Below, one piece after another: positions 1 to 11,631 of a stretch of DNA of 64,000 nucleotides (the stretch's first letter is position 1; every line of letters starts with the position of its first letter). The notes below the pieces were generated by a model that was not told where the DNA came from, did no database searches, and saw only the letters and a list, made by a program, of their open reading frames with translations. The position numbers and the translations under genes were made by a program. Location: contig LNAC01000136.1 in assembly GCA_002007465.1 (NCBI GenBank), forward strand, positions 1,757,638-1,821,637, read 5' to 3'. The stretch comes from Ailurus styani. Its lineage: Eukaryota > Chordata > Mammalia > Carnivora > Ailuridae.

Positions 1-79
1 AAAATAAGCCCCTGACAGGATTCAGAAAACAACAATAATGGCAACAGCACCAACAATGCTTAAGAAGGGTGAATTCCAG

Positions 80-289
80 GGCGCCTGGGTGGCTCAGTGG
101 TTTAAAGCCTCTGCTTTCGGCTAAGGTCATGATCTCAGCGTCCTGGGATCGAGCCCCGCATCAGGCTCTCTGCTCAGCAGGGAGCCTGCTTCCCCCTCTC
201 CCTCTGCCTGCCTCTCTGCCTACTTGTGATATCTCTCTCTCTGTCAAGTAAATAAATAAATAAAAATCTTTAAAAAAGAAAAAATAAAA
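80..289 (+). mobile_element. Young CAN SINE (SINEC)
   Basis: A full-length tRNA-Lys-derived carnivore SINE: tRNA-like head, CT-rich middle and AATAAA-type tail. Flanked by a perfect 12-base target duplication GGTGAATTCCAG at 68-79 and 290-301, which fixes the borders. The intact duplication indicates a recent insertion by L1 machinery. Any open frame inside it is not a gene. Confidence 0.97.
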
Positions 290-749
290 GGTGAATTCCA
301 GAGGAGAATTCTTTGAATCACGTGAATTACTAAGTCAATTAAGGGTAACATAAAAACATTTTACATCTTACCACAGGTACAGTCTCAAAATATTTACCTT
401 CACGCACTTTATCTCAGGAAGCTATAGAGGATGAACTCCCATCAAAACTAAAGTATGGGGTGCCTGAATGGCTCAGTCCACAGACCACGTGATTCTTCAT
501 CTCAGGCTTAGAAGTCGAGCCCCATTTTGGGGGTAAATTTACGTAAANAAAGGTGAATTCCAGAGGAGAATTCTTTGAATCACGTGAATTACTAAGTCAA
601 TTACGGGTAACATAAAAACATTTTACATCTTACCACAGGTACAGTCTCAAAATATTTACCTTCACGCACTTTATCTCAGGAAGCTATAGAGGATGAACTC
701 CCATCAAAACTAAAGTATGGGGNCCATTTTGGGGGTAAATTTACGTAAA
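287..749. repeat. Near-identical direct duplication with two single Ns (probable assembly artefact)
   Basis: Bases 287-460 recur at 549-722 with one visible substitution (AATTAAGG versus AATTACGG), and 522-547 recur at 724-749. The copies are separated by a single N at 548. A second N at 723 replaces 61 bases (461-521) present only in the first copy; those bases are a degraded SINE head. Two haplotypes joined end to end by gap filling explain this better than a real tandem duplication. Confidence 0.85.
461..524 (+). mobile_element. Degraded CAN SINE head fragment
   Basis: Bases resembling the tRNA-like SINE head (TGCCTGAATGGCTCAG and a GTCGAGCCCC box) without a CT-rich middle or a long tail. 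It is present in only one of the two duplicated copies around it. Confidence 0.6.
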
Positions 750-844
750 AAAAAAAGACAAAAAACCAAAGTATAAACTAAGAAAGGGGAAAACCTAAGA
801 TTCAGAAAAGGTATATCCCAGGATGATGGTAAAGGAACATCCTA

Positions 845-1070
845 GGGGCGCCTGGGTGGCTCAGTAGGTTAAAGCCTCTGCCTTCGGCTCAGGTCATGGT
901 CTCAGAGTCCTGGGATCGAGGCCCGCATCGGGCTCTCTGCTCAGCGGGGAGCCTGCTTCCTTCTCTCTCCTCTCTCTCTGCCTGCCCCTCTGTCTACTTG
1001 TGATCTCGCTCTCTCTCTGCCATATAAATAAATAAATAAATAAATCTAAAAACAAAACAAAAACAAAAAA
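845..1070 (+). mobile_element. CAN SINE
   Basis: Complete head, TCTCTC-rich middle and (AAAT)n tail extended by an A-rich run. No clear target duplication was seen. Confidence 0.95.
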
Positions 1071-1819
1071 CCAAAGATAGGTACATGATGAGATCCGTGT
1101 AAGGAAGTCTAAAAGCCAGTGACTATCGAACCTAGATTTAAGTTTGGAATATGTCAGGACACAGAGGACCTTACGATATAATAACTAAGAGCCAGATGGA
1201 ACAGCACAAGCCTCAGTATTTTAAATAAACTGATGCCAAAAGAGGACATTCATTCCAATAACACACTCCTAGTTTTAGTGAATTTAAAATGAAAAAAAAA
1301 ATTAAAGAAATGAGCTAGCTACCTGTGGCTCAGGCTATATTTTCCTAAATTCTTTTTTTTGAATAATAATAACAAAAAGGGAGTCAGGAAGAGGGTAGAA
1401 GAAGGGAATAATACATACTTTTATTATAAACTAATAGGACATAACATATTTAGACTTCGAATTAGGATTTACCATATTTACCTGAATTTGCAAACACATA
1501 CCTACACATCTCTAAGAACAATCAGGATTTTCCTGTTTGGCCTCTAATTACTCTCAAGACTCCCAGACAAGGGGCAAGATAAAAAGGGCCCTGCACTGGG
1601 TAGCTTTGTTAACCTTGGGTAAGGTTAGAGAGGACAGGTGAGTCAACTGGAAAAAATGAAAGGGTGGATTTCAAAAAGGTAAACTCTTTTCTCCGCCACC
1701 ATTTCCACCAGTCATTCTGGCTTAAGTCCAAACAAAACTACTATATGCAAGAATAAGTCCCTCTACCTATTGCCTATTGTTTCATTTTTTTTTTAATAGT
1801 GGGATTTTTTTCTTTATAT
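1071..1819. other. AT-rich single-copy DNA, no gene seen
   Basis: No exon-like interval bounded by good splice signals, no long frame and no repeat I recognise. The short frame at 1359-1547 starts in a T/A-rich stretch and looks random. Confidence 0.6.
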
Positions 1820-2008
1820 TTTTTAAAGATTTTATTTATTTATTTTGACAGAGAGAGATCACAAGTAGGCAGACAGGCAGGCAGAGAGAGAGGAGGAGGC
1901 AGGCTCTCTGCCAAGCAGGGAGCCCGATGCGGGCCTCGATCCCAGGACCCTGAGATCATGACTGAGCTGAAGGCAGAGGCTTTAACCCACTGAGCCACCC
2001 AAGCGCCC
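1820..2008 (-). mobile_element. CAN SINE, minus strand
   Basis: Reverse-complement copy: T-rich start with AAGATTTTATTTATT, then GACAGAGAGAGATCACAAGTAGG, ending GAGCCACCCAAGCGCCCT. It is followed by a CA-rich simple repeat (about 2035-2067). Confidence 0.95.
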
Positions 2009-2273
2009 TGGAATTTTTTTTTCTTAAAAAAAAATACACACGCACGCACATGCACACACACCCACGCAGGTCTGCATAAATGAACAGCTGGGTGGCTAAG
2101 TCAGGGTCCACAACCGATGGCCCTTCGCAGCAGGAAGCTGGGCTCTAATCCCGCTGAAGACTCCTCTACGACTCAAGTTCACAGGCTCCCAAGGACTATT
2201 ATTCCATGACGCAGAGGCTGTTGTGACAGGAGCAGAATAGCCACTATTGTGAGTGATGCTAAGGATGTCCAAG

Positions 2274-2484
2274 GGCGCCTGGGTGGCTCAGTGGGTTAAA
2301 GCCTCTGCCTTTGGCTCAGGTCATGATCTCAGGATCCTGGGATTGAGTCCCGCATCGGGCTCCCTGCTCAGCGGGGAGCCTGCTTCCCTCCCCACCTCTC
2401 TGCCTGCCTCTCTGCCTACTTGTGATCTCTATCTCTGTGTCAAATAAATAAATAAAATCTTTAAAAAATAAAAAAATAAAAAAA
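2274..2484 (+). mobile_element. Young CAN SINE with 14-base target duplication
   Basis: Borders set by TAAGGATGTCCAAG at 2260-2273 and 2485-2498. The tail is an unusual repeated A6T series. Confidence 0.97.
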
Positions 2485-2679
2485 TAAGGATGTCCAAGTC
2501 TCTGAGCACTGGGACTCAAACAGCACCCTGAAACAGCAGAGGGAAGAAACAGGAAGTGGACAAGATCTCAAGGTTACTCCCTGCCATTCCGGGTGGAGTC
2601 TTTTCTACCACCTGTGTGTCTCCATGGCCTTACCTCATCTGGGGGAAACTGGCTGGTCACCTCCTGCTGTCCCTGACTC

Positions 2680-2864
2680 ACTTTTATTTATTCATTTGAC
2701 ACAGAGAGAGAGATCACAAGTAGGCAGAGAGGAAGGCAGAGAGAGAGGGGGAAGCAGGCTCCCCGCTGAGCAGAGAGCCTGACGTGGGCCTCGATCCCAG
2801 GACCCTGGGATCATGACCTGAGCCAAAGGCAGCGGCTTTAACCCACTGAGCCACCCAGGCGCCC
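2680..2864 (-). mobile_element. CAN SINE, minus strand, short tail
   Basis: Reverse-complement SINE beginning TTATTTATTCATTTGAC and ending CCACCCAGGCGCCCA. It lacks the long T run seen in its neighbours, so the tail is eroded or truncated. Confidence 0.93.
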
Positions 2865-3837
2865 AGGGTGCCAAGATTTTCTGAGGTGTCACCTTAACGC
2901 AAGCTCCTGAGACCCCAACAGTGTCTGCTCCTCCAGACCGGCCAGGAGAAGCTCTCGGGGTCCCCAAAACTTAGGACAGTGATTAAAAACACCAAGCTCC
3001 ACAGTGTAGGTCACTGTCTCCCAGAGTTCATTCCAGAGTTTTCTTGGGTTCCAGCCACAGAAACACGGGCAACAAGGAAAACTTTCTAGGACTGGCCCTG
3101 GATCCCGTTTCCTGTGCCCTTGGGAAAGGGGGCTTTCCACATGAAATAAAATATTACAACTAAAGCCAGATGGTGTGACTAAGGGAGGAGAGGGCTGAAA
3201 GCACGTCTTCCTTCTCCAGACCCCGCATATTCCAGGGCCAGGCATGAAACGTGCCTGAGAACCCATGTTTCTCAGTCATGTTTGTTGAATGAATACAAGT
3301 CTCTTTCAGAGGAAGCTCATGTTCCTCTGCTAAAAAATGTAATGAACATCTCTCCTGTCTCCCTACTTTAGAGTTGATTCTAGTTCTCTACACCTGCCCT
3401 GTGGGTAATGGGGCTCAGGAAACCCCCATGAAAAATGCCAGACTTGCCAACTTTCAAGTAGGGGCCAATTGTAGACCCTTCCTGGTTCTTGGCACTCTTG
3501 GGGAAGTACGTGTTTTTCAAAACAATGTGTATTTATAACTCTGACTAAAATAAAGGCTACCACTTCTCTAAAATGTTAAAGGTAGTGAGAAAATTAAGAG
3601 CTAGAAAGACAAACTGAGAAATCAGTATTTTAATCACTAAGCAGAATGGATATTGGAATTCCATTTCTTCCTTCATTTGCAATTCCATTAGCTGTTTAAT
3701 CCCATGTAAAAGTGTATTTAATAAGTATGTAAAAACTCAAAATACGCAGTAGAATTAATGGAAGTTTCTCAATGACCTGCTCCTAACTTTAAATTAGATG
3801 AAATTAAATAAAACTAGGTTTTATCTGGCGGTCACCA
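2865..3837. other. Single-copy DNA without a recognised gene
   Basis: Moderate GC. The 125-residue minus frame at 2889-3266 overlaps the neighbouring SINE at its end in an adjacent frame and has no recognisable domain. No paired acceptor and donor of good quality were noticed. Confidence 0.5.
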
Positions 3838-3957
3838 ATAAAAAAGAGAGAAAGAAGGAAAGAAGGACGAATGGAAAGAAAGGAAAGGAAAGGAAAGAAG
3901 GAAGAAAAGGAACAGAGGAAGGGAGGGTAGGAAGGAGGGGGAGAGAAGGAAGAAAGT
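3838..3957. repeat. Purine-rich (GAAA/GGAAG)n tract
   Basis: About 120 bases of almost pure A/G on the plus strand, mixing AAAG, GGAAA and GGAAG units. The short Lys/Arg/Glu-rich frame across it is a product of the repeat. Confidence 0.95.
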
Positions 3958-5068
3958 TCTCTCCGCTTGAATTAAATGCATGAAAAATTCTATAGATTTT
4001 TTTTCATTTATTCACTGTACTACAGTGGGATGAAACTAACTCATGCATTTCGTTCATTCCTGGAACTAGCACTGCAGTCTGTCCCCACCGCTTTCTCCCC
4101 TGGAGGCACAGCCAGAGACTGAAGTAGGTGACGTCGTTCCTGCCCACGGGCTTGGCAGGCAAGACGCATGACACCCATGTCTCTGCCCCAGAACCAAGAG
4201 CTGTAAGTCCACCAAGAGGAAAAGAAAGGCTCCAAGAAGGCTTCCTCGATTACGGCTGACCTGAATCACGAATGATCGGAAAGGATTTAGACAGGAGACA
4301 AAAGGAGAGAAAGGACGCTGTAGAAAACCTCTGTCCTGCCCCGAATGGCACCTCATCCATCCAATGAGTTTTGCTCGGTAATCAGGAAAATGCTCAAACC
4401 ATCCCCATAATGGCAAGAAATCCGGAAGTGCCAAGACAGAAACTATCCTGGAAACTTCCTTTGTGAATCTAAGGTAGATAGGAAGTACACAGAGACCACA
4501 GAGACAAGACTTGACCTGTGGTTTGTTCTCTGAACGCCACCTTTTCTTCACCCACCCCCTTAGACACATGTGCATACGTTCTCAATGTTTGGGACCAAAG
4601 ACCAGCACTCTTCCTCTGGGGCCCTCTAGAATATCTAATGATAGCTCATGAGGGCGGAAGACCCAATAACTGGCCTGTCTTAGTCCTTTTCCCAAAAAGC
4701 TACACACATTTTGTTAATGGGAGTCAAAAAAAAGAGACACACCGGCAGCGCCAGACACGATGCCACAGAACATTCCGGTGGACTCGCTGCGGGTCACTTC
4801 TCTTTCCCGTCAAGATGTCTGTGGTCCCTTAGCCATGGGAGTGGGGCCTGTGGCTGAAGCAAGCCTTGAAGACCCTGCCTCCAAGCTCAGTACCAAGGCA
4901 AACATGGAAACAAGGAAATGTAGGAATAAAGGTGGTCACTTCTAACAGGATTCTAGAATCATGTGTCCTTCCCACAGCAAAAAAATATCCCACTCCTGTT
5001 AGTACGCATGCTTTCTTGATATCCTGAATCCTCTTCAAACTTCTATTTCAGTAGCAGAAATATATACG
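3958..5068. other. Single-copy DNA with a 169-codon frame of doubtful meaning
   Basis: No repeat recognised. The longest frame is on the minus strand at 4066-4575. It has no familiar domain, no signal or repeat pattern and no flanking exon structure, and other frames overlap it on both strands. A locally CpG-bearing stretch at 4740-4830 is too short to call an island. Confidence 0.45.
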
Positions 5069-5268
5069 GGGGCGCCTGGGTGGCTCAGTCGGTTAAGCGG
5101 CTGACTCTTGGTTCCGGCTCAGGTCATGATCTCAGGGTCCTGCAGTCAAGCCCCATGTCGGGCTCTGCGCTCAGCATGGGGACCGCTGGAGTTATCTCCC
5201 TCTCCCTCCCTCTGCTCACACTCTCTCACTCTCTCTAAAGTAAATAAAATCTTTAAAAAAATAAAAAA
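5069..5268 (+). mobile_element. CAN SINE, older 'CGGTTAAGCG' subtype
   Basis: The head reads GGTTAAGCGGCTGACTCTTGG rather than the young GGGTTAAAGCC form, and the CT-rich middle is short. Confidence 0.94.
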
Positions 5269-5339
5269 GGAAACACACATGGATTTACAAGTTTTATATA
5301 CTCCCTTGAAAGGCAAAAGAATGCCCATAATTCCACAAA

Positions 5340-5910
5340 AGTACCAGAATTAAGGCATCATATTGGTAGTCAGGAAAAGCAAATGATAAACTAAACATGG
5401 GGTTACATTCAGAAGAATATTACTCAGCCTTGAAAAGGAAAGCCAGGGTGCCTGGGTGGCTCGGTGGGTTAAGCCTCTGCCTTCGGCTCAGGTCATGATC
5501 TTGGGGTCCTGGGATCGAGTCCCACATTGGGCTCTCTGCTCAGCAGGGAGCCTGCTTCCTCCTCTCTCTCTGCCTACTTGTGATCTCTCTCTCTCTGTCA
5601 AATAAATAAATAAAATCTTTTTTTTTTTAAAAAAGGACAGCCATTCTGCCACATGCTACAACACAGATGAACCCCAAAGACATGCTGAGCGAGATAAGTC
5701 GGGTGATTCCATTTTTATACGGTACCTAGTCTTCAAATTCACCAGAGATGGAAAGTACACCAGAGGTCAGTGGGGGCTGAGGGGTCTGTGTGTGCAGGGG
5801 GAGAAGTTACAGTTTATCCAGTATGGAGTTTGGGGTGACAGAAAGTTCTGGAGATGGATAGTGGAGATGGACGTACTTAATGCCACTGAATTTTCCCTGA
5901 CATAGTTTTA
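5340..5910 (+). mobile_element. L1M 3' region, interrupted by a SINE
   Basis: The 3' end of an old L1 in sense orientation. Recognisable pieces are GAATATTACTCAGCCTTGAAAAGG before the SINE, then CCACATGCTACAACACAGATGAACC, the ATTCCA...TACGGTACC segment and AAAGTTCTGGAGATGGATAG after it. The two halves rejoin when the SINE at 5446-5632 is removed. Confidence 0.85.
5446..5632 (+). mobile_element. CAN SINE inserted in an L1
   Basis: Complete SINE with an imperfect target duplication (GGAAAGCCA on the left, GGACAGCCA on the right). It is younger than the L1 it splits. Confidence 0.93.
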
Positions 5911-6377
5911 ACCTCAAGGGTTTTTTTAAAACCTCTTTATTATGATTTTTAGAAAGATGCAGCTGGCTGACAGCTAGACTAGACCTTCAGAGTAACTGGG
6001 TACCAGTAGAAGAGGCTCTTTAAGTAAGAGAAGACAGACCTTACAAAGGCATTGGAAGGAGTGAAGCAGGTTGTTTGAACACACAGAAAGGGGTCTTTTT
6101 TGAGTTTAGTGTCATGAAAACTGTTTAGTGACATGAAGAATAAAGATCATCTATCTGCCTCCCTCTCAAAGACTAGTGTTTCTTCCTGCCTGTGCAGCTT
6201 TCTTTCATCTCCTGTTTCCTTAATGCATGAGCAATGGCTAAACTTTGAAATGGGAAAAAACTGTCCTCTAAGGCAATAGTTTATTTGTAGAGGACCTTTG
6301 TAGACATGAATGAAATGTATTTACTTCTGCGTGCGTGCATGCGTGCGCACATACACACACACACAGTTTGTTTTTGT

Positions 6378-6567
6378 TTTTTTAATTTTAAAGATTTCGT
6401 TTATTTATTTGACAGAGAGTGAGAGAGCATAAGCAGGGGAGCAGAAGAGAGAGAGGGAGAAGCAGACTCTCTGCTGAGCAGGGAGCCGGACGTGGGGCTT
6501 GATCTCAGGACCTGGGATCATGACTTGAGCCAAAGGCAGACACTTGACTGAGTCACCCAGGTGCCCC
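6378..6567 (-). mobile_element. CAN SINE, minus strand
   Basis: Begins TTTTAAAGATTTCGTTTATTT and ends CACCCAGGTGCCCCG. A (CA)n stretch at 6350-6365 precedes it. Confidence 0.92.
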
Positions 6568-6670
6568 GTTTTGTTTGTTTGTTTGTTTTAAGAAATCTTC
6601 AACCTCATTACCACTTCAGGCCAAAAGTGAGTATAAAAGATCCATTGTTCACTTCAAAATTCCAGACTTG

Positions 6671-6863
6671 GAGGCACCTGGGCAGCTCAGTTGTTAAGCG
6701 TCTGCCTTCGGGTCAGGTCATGATCCCAGGGTCCTGGGATCGAGCCCCGCATCGGGCTTCCTGCCCCGAGGGAAGCCTGCTTCTGTCTCTCTCCCACTCC
6801 CCCTGCTTGTGTTCCCTCTCTCGCTGTGTCTTTCTCTGTCAAATAAATAAAATATTAAAAAAA
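6671..6863 (+). mobile_element. CAN SINE with 14-base target duplication
   Basis: Flanked by AAATTCCAGACTTG at 6657-6670 and 6864-6877. The head carries the TTAAGCGTCTGCC subtype. Confidence 0.96.
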
Positions 6864-7544
6864 AAATTCCAGACTTGAAGAGCAATAAACTTTTCCCTTT
6901 CCTTTTTTTTAAAAATCTAATACTAGGTGGTTTAGAATACTAAAGAGAGCAGCACAGTTTTATGGGAACAAAATTTTAGATTTGAAAGGCACTTTCAAGT
7001 TTCTTTTGTCTGCTCTTAATTTTGAAGATGAGAATACTAGGGCACAGAGGTCACGCGGTTGGCCAGGCCACTCATCCAGAACAATTCTTTAGCCGAGAGC
7101 TTAACAATGGCCCTAGTTTCTGTCCCACCTGCTCATCACACAGCCGATAGGCCCTGGGTTTTCTGAACAACCCCAGTTTTAAGTATTACAGGTTTTAAAT
7201 GCTTCCTATGTCCCAACAATTCTAATCCAAAATACCAGATTCCTTTTTGTTTTTAAAGGAAGTCCTAAAATTCCAGGTCACAGCATCTGTCTGGATTTTT
7301 GGCTGGCTAATCATAATTGTCAGAGTAGATCTTATCTTTTAATTATGCAAAAAATTATAAGGCTAACCATGAGCAAGAATGACAAGTGCTCTTTAACATA
7401 TTAAGATCCGGCTCAACCTCTTGCAATGTGGTCCCTTCCCCAAACCACCCTCCATGAGATCAGAGCTCACTGGCTCGTGGGAGCCAGAGGGAAACAGCAG
7501 CGTGAACTCAAACAGAAGAGACGATAAATCCTACGTCACGTTCT

Positions 7545-7720
7545 AATGTAGGATTTCAGCAAGCTACCTCATCTCTCTGAACTTTGGTTTCCTCATCTGA
7601 AAAGTGGAGCTCATAACGCCCTCCCCGTTGCGATGGGGTGATTTAAAAACCACTCAAGCCCCTGGCAGAGAGACTGGTATGAGCCAGTTGCTGGATACAC
7701 AGACCAGGTGTCACCGCCGT
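7545..7720 (+). mobile_element. MIR fragment
   Basis: Matches the 3' half of the MIR core: CAGCAAGCTACCTCATCTCTCTG, TTTCCTCATCTGAAAAGTGGAG, then a decayed tail. A second weak MIR-like stretch lies near 7020-7080. Confidence 0.75.
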
Positions 7721-8202
7721 CATCTCCTGTTTCAGCACTGAATTCCACATAGTCCTGTCTCGGAACTGTTCCAAGCACGCCCTCGGTAAGCTCCCGGTAA
7801 TCAGACCTGGTCTCAGGCTCCTTGCCCACTCCCTGTCCTCATACTGTTCCCTGGGCCTACCAAAGGCTTATTCAACTTGAAAAGATGAAAGAACGAGAAA
7901 AACAAAAGAGCCCGAGTTGTTCAAAATCCCTCCCTTCCCTCCAAGAAAGGTCCAGCAGGACTGCAGAGGCTTTTGTTAAATGTGCCTTCAAGCTCAGAGT
8001 GCTTCCGGCGAAGGAAACCAGAGCACAGTATCAAAATGCTCCCAGTTTCGGTGTGTTGGGAGCGTACCACGTCTGAGCCCCCTGTGTCAGGTTGGACAGA
8101 ATGAGCGTCTATCAAGAAACCCCAAACCACCAGCCGTGTCCTGAATGGTCACCATCCCGTCTTCAGGACTGACCTCAGCTTCCTGCATTCCGGGCTCCTC
8201 AC

Positions 8203-8330
8203 CTGTGCACAAGGGCAGTCGGGTTTGGTCGGGGGTCCCCAACTCCCAACTCCTACAGCCCTCTGCTGCTCCTCCGTGGGCGGATGATGGACAGGGACAG
8301 GGGAGGCTGAGCCCCAGCCGGGCCGATTGT
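8203..8330 (-). other. Candidate internal exon, minus strand
   Basis: Read on the minus strand, a polypyrimidine run and acceptor (GTTGTCCTCCTCTTCAG) precede 8330, and a donor (CACAG followed by GTGAGG) follows 8203, giving a 128-base interval. At least two minus-strand frames are open through it, so coding status is undecided; no family was recognised. It could be a downstream exon of the minus transcript suggested at 18421-18538, a non-coding RNA exon or a chance pairing of splice-like signals. Confidence 0.3.
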
Positions 8331-8589
8331 CTGAAGAGGAGGACAACAGAGAGGACCCGCTGCAAGACAAAATACTAATCAGGCTGCATGTGCGCAAGTC
8401 TGAGGACTGACTTTCTGGTGTAACAGCTTCTGAAATTGACAGGCACTCGATGCTCCATGTTTGCTATGGTGGTTTCCTTTTTTTAATTGTTGTTTTATTT
8501 TTATTTCCTTAAAAGCAGAATATTAAAATTGACGGTGCTTTCACAATGGGAGTTATTGCAGGATTAAGGAGATTGTTCAAGTGAAGAGT

Positions 8590-8740
8590 TAGCAAGAACC
8601 TGCACCAAGCATGTCATATACATTGTCTCAATTCTCACAACCCTGGAAGTAGTTACTTTCCCTCTCACTTTATTTAGTCAAGGAAACTGAGGCTTTAGGC
8701 TGCTTTGAATTGGGTCATCTGCTCCAGTTTACCAGCAGGG
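8590..8740 (+). mobile_element. MIR fragment
   Basis: Decayed MIR core: CAAGCATGTCATATACATTGTC, ACAACCCTGGAAGTAG, then GGAAACTGAGGCTTTAGG. Confidence 0.75.
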
Positions 8741-9480
8741 AAGAGGCGGGGTGGGGGGCTCCAGCACAAGGCTGAGTCCCTAGAGGGTAGAAGGAACAGA
8801 GCAGTCTCACTTTCTGGCCAAAAACACTGGGTGTTTATTAACAGCCCCCAATCATACCTAGCCCTGCTTCCTAAACCTTCCATGGAGCCCCAGAACCTTC
8901 CAAATATTCCTGCCGGTATGAATATGACAAACTTTCCCCCAGAGGGCTTCAGTCCTAAGATACAGGGACCCATCTGTGATTTGAGACCTAACCATTCCCT
9001 TGAAGCAGAAGTATAAGACTTGAGTGGCAAACTTGATCCAACATTTTCATTGTATCTAAGATTACATTTAGGTATGTATGTTGAATTTGAAAGTACTACC
9101 AAAGCCAGGAATGAAGGAATTCTCTATGTAATGACACACACACAAAAAAGGTTTTTGAGATGAAACAGTATCCACAGAGGAGTTGCACTCTAGCATGTAT
9201 AGAATAAACCCATTAAAAAAACAAGGCTCCATACTATCAATGTGCACTAGAAAAATTTGAGAAGCGCAGACCTACCCAAAACTATTCCGTGGTCACCTTT
9301 TTGTTTGGGGGCGGGCAATTTATTCAAGCACTTTGGAAATGTTTAAGTTTCTAATTTACTTCCAGAATTTCTTTTAAAATTGCAAAGTGAGAAAAAATGG
9401 CCCCCATCCTCCAATACAAGCTCCAGTTAAGTATGCTGGAAAAGCAATGTAGTTAATTTCCAAACAAACAAAAAGCCAGT
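8741..9480. other. Single-copy DNA, no gene recognised
   Basis: Overlapping frames on both strands at 8695-9102 have no recognisable domains, and no splice signals were found in a coding arrangement. Confidence 0.5.
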
Positions 9481-9489
9481 TACAGTTTC

Positions 9490-9910
9490 AGTCCAGTTAC
9501 ACATCATTTTCAAGTTCTCTTCTAATGCCCGTCCAGGGATACTCCTGACTCACATTTGTGCATAGATGTAATACCAGCTGGGATTCAATGTTCTGTTCTG
9601 TGTTTTTTCTATTAATGGACATCAAAGAGTCTTTATTGTTTGTTTTGCCACAGTTAGTATGTGTCCTGTGGTTGGATATTAAAGGTATTTCCAAATTATA
9701 TTGTTATAAACGTGAACTAGGAACCCTTTTGAAGATACACGTAATTTGTTTTCTCTTGGCTTCATAAAGGATTTCCAGGAGTAGGATTCTTGAATCAAAA
9801 CTTACTAAAACTTACTAAAACTAAAACTAAACTAAAACTTACAAAAATTTCTATTGCTCTTGATTGCCTTCCAAATGGACTACACTCATACTGCCAGTAG
9901 TAATATCTGA
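9490..9910 (-). mobile_element. Decayed LINE (L1-like) 3' region, minus strand
   Basis: Contains ATTAATGGACATCAAAGAG, TTGGATATTAAAGGTATTTCC and GGATTTCCAGGAGTAGGATTC, which follow the layout of antisense L1 3' sequence. There is also a short local repeat of AAAACTTACTAAAACT near 9800-9840. Confidence 0.55.
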
Positions 9911-10099
9911 GCACCATTTTCTCTACATTTACAAAATAATTATCTTAATTATGTATCACATATTCATCCACTGTATAATCGTCTTTGTCATTATCGCAAC
10001 TGTTTAATGGTACATCATGAGGCTTCATTTTGTATATATTTGACTATCGGTTGCTCAATATTTTTCCTTGAGTATATTTACATGCGAAAAGGAGAGCTT

Positions 10100-10390
10100 A
10101 GTAGTAGCAATGATTTTAGCTCTGGAACCAAACTGCTCAGATCAAAAACTGGGCATCATCACCCACCATCTCAGACTTGAATATGCCCTTAACTTCAAGC
10201 TTCGGCTTCTTGGCTGGTAAAAATAATAGTAAATAATATCAACAATAATTTTAGACAATTTGATTGGATTAGGGCCACGTGTACCTTAGAGTTTTTATAA
10301 ACGGTTAAGTGAGCCAACCTGTCATATGCTTACACTGTATGTGACACATGGGCCCTTCATAAATGTTAGCCATTTACTCACTATTATTAT
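10100..10390 (+). mobile_element. MIR element
   Basis: Long decayed MIR: TTTAGCTCTGGAACCAAACTG at the start, CATCTCAGACTTGAATATGCCC in the middle and a TTCATAAATGTTAGCC end. Confidence 0.75.
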
Positions 10391-11620
10391 TTACATTTTC
10401 TCCTGTCTGGTCATTGTTCAAATCTTTAGTTATGCCTAGAGGAACTTTTTTCAGACTCCACAATCAGAAACTGTATTTCAAGTTTACTAACACACACCCG
10501 AATGCACTCGATTTAATTCCACACCTGCTAACTATTACACAAAACAGAATCCTAGGTTCTGGGTTTGGGGGGGAGAGGGGAGGGAAAGTACAATCATAAA
10601 TAATGCATCTTCCTGATCTCAAGGAATCCACACATGCTTATTTGCTGAGCCTTCTGGGGGAAATTATAGGCTTGATCAATATAGATAAAAACTATTTGGG
10701 GAACAATGCATCCATTGTAGTGCTGAAAGGAACAGGCCAGACTGGCCAGCCACAACTGCTCTGAGGGTCCCTCTGGGGGCAGGGGAGGTTAGCAGGGACT
10801 CCTTCCTGGGATGGCCACACTCCAGGGCCGGCTACTACACCTCATGCCTCAGGAATTCAGTTAGCAAGGTGTTTTGTTAATTAGCAGTAGTGTTAGAAAT
10901 CTTCCTGAGTGAATTGAATGACTTTGATTAGCATAATGTGAGAGTCTCATCATCAAAGACCAGGGTGCTGCTCCTAGAGGCCTGTCAGGCACAAACATCT
11001 GAAGGACAAAAGCCCCTGGCAAGTCGAATAGCCTAGGACCATGCCTTAGGCACATTCCTGGGTCCAGCTGCTGATTCCAGAAAATTCATGATTACTTGAT
11101 TCTAACCCATGATCAGTGGAATCATGCAGCCAGAGCCCCTCGACAGGGCAGAGGTGACTCAAGACTTGCTTTTTAACCCTCACCTCTACCTGCAGAGGGG
11201 AATGTAGCCCTTCCCAATCTGCTTCCCCGGAAGATCCAAACGGGCGTGGGGTGGATCCGTCAACAGCACGGACGTGGCGAGTGAGGGAAAGAATGAGAAC
11301 CACGAGGCCTGTGTTGAAATGACATTTACCTGTCCTGGGGCAGAGGACAACACCCCGGAAGTTCCTTTATTCTTTCTTTCTAAAGCATTTAACGTGGATT
11401 ATCAAGGAAGCTTAAGGTACACATTTCAAGAGAAACAAGACACGCGTATATACTCTGCATTCGTTACTTTCCAGAGTAGAAGCTCTAGCAGCAATTTTAT
11501 TTTCCATGCATGAACTGCAGGAGCACATCACGGGGAAGATGTGGTTTTACACTTCACAAGGAAATCTAGTTCTCCAATTGCTGTAGGGGGAGAGGGACAC
11601 TATGACTCGGTTTTTAATGA
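10391..11620. other. Repeat-free single-copy DNA
   Basis: More than 1.2 kb with no recognised mobile element in a SINE-dense window. No gene structure was found. Sparing from insertion could reflect a regulatory element or chance; conservation would decide. Confidence 0.45.
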
Positions 11621-11631
11621 TAAGCTTAGAA

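Noticed and set aside
80..160. tRNA genes suggested by repeated tRNA-like heads
   Set aside because: The heads belong to SINEs with CT-rich bodies and A-rich tails. No free-standing cloverleaf was seen.
287..749. Genuine segmental tandem duplication
   Set aside because: Single Ns at the joints and the haplotype-like difference in one SINE scrap favour an assembly artefact.
2253..2447. Recurrent small peptides of the type GAWVAQWVKASAFGSGHDL and their antisense frames
   Set aside because: These are translations of the CAN SINE and recur at every young copy; they are not genes.
4066..4575. 169-codon minus-strand frame
   Set aside because: The longest gap-free frame, but with no domain, no exon signals and competing frames. 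Length is within reach of chance in 64 kb.
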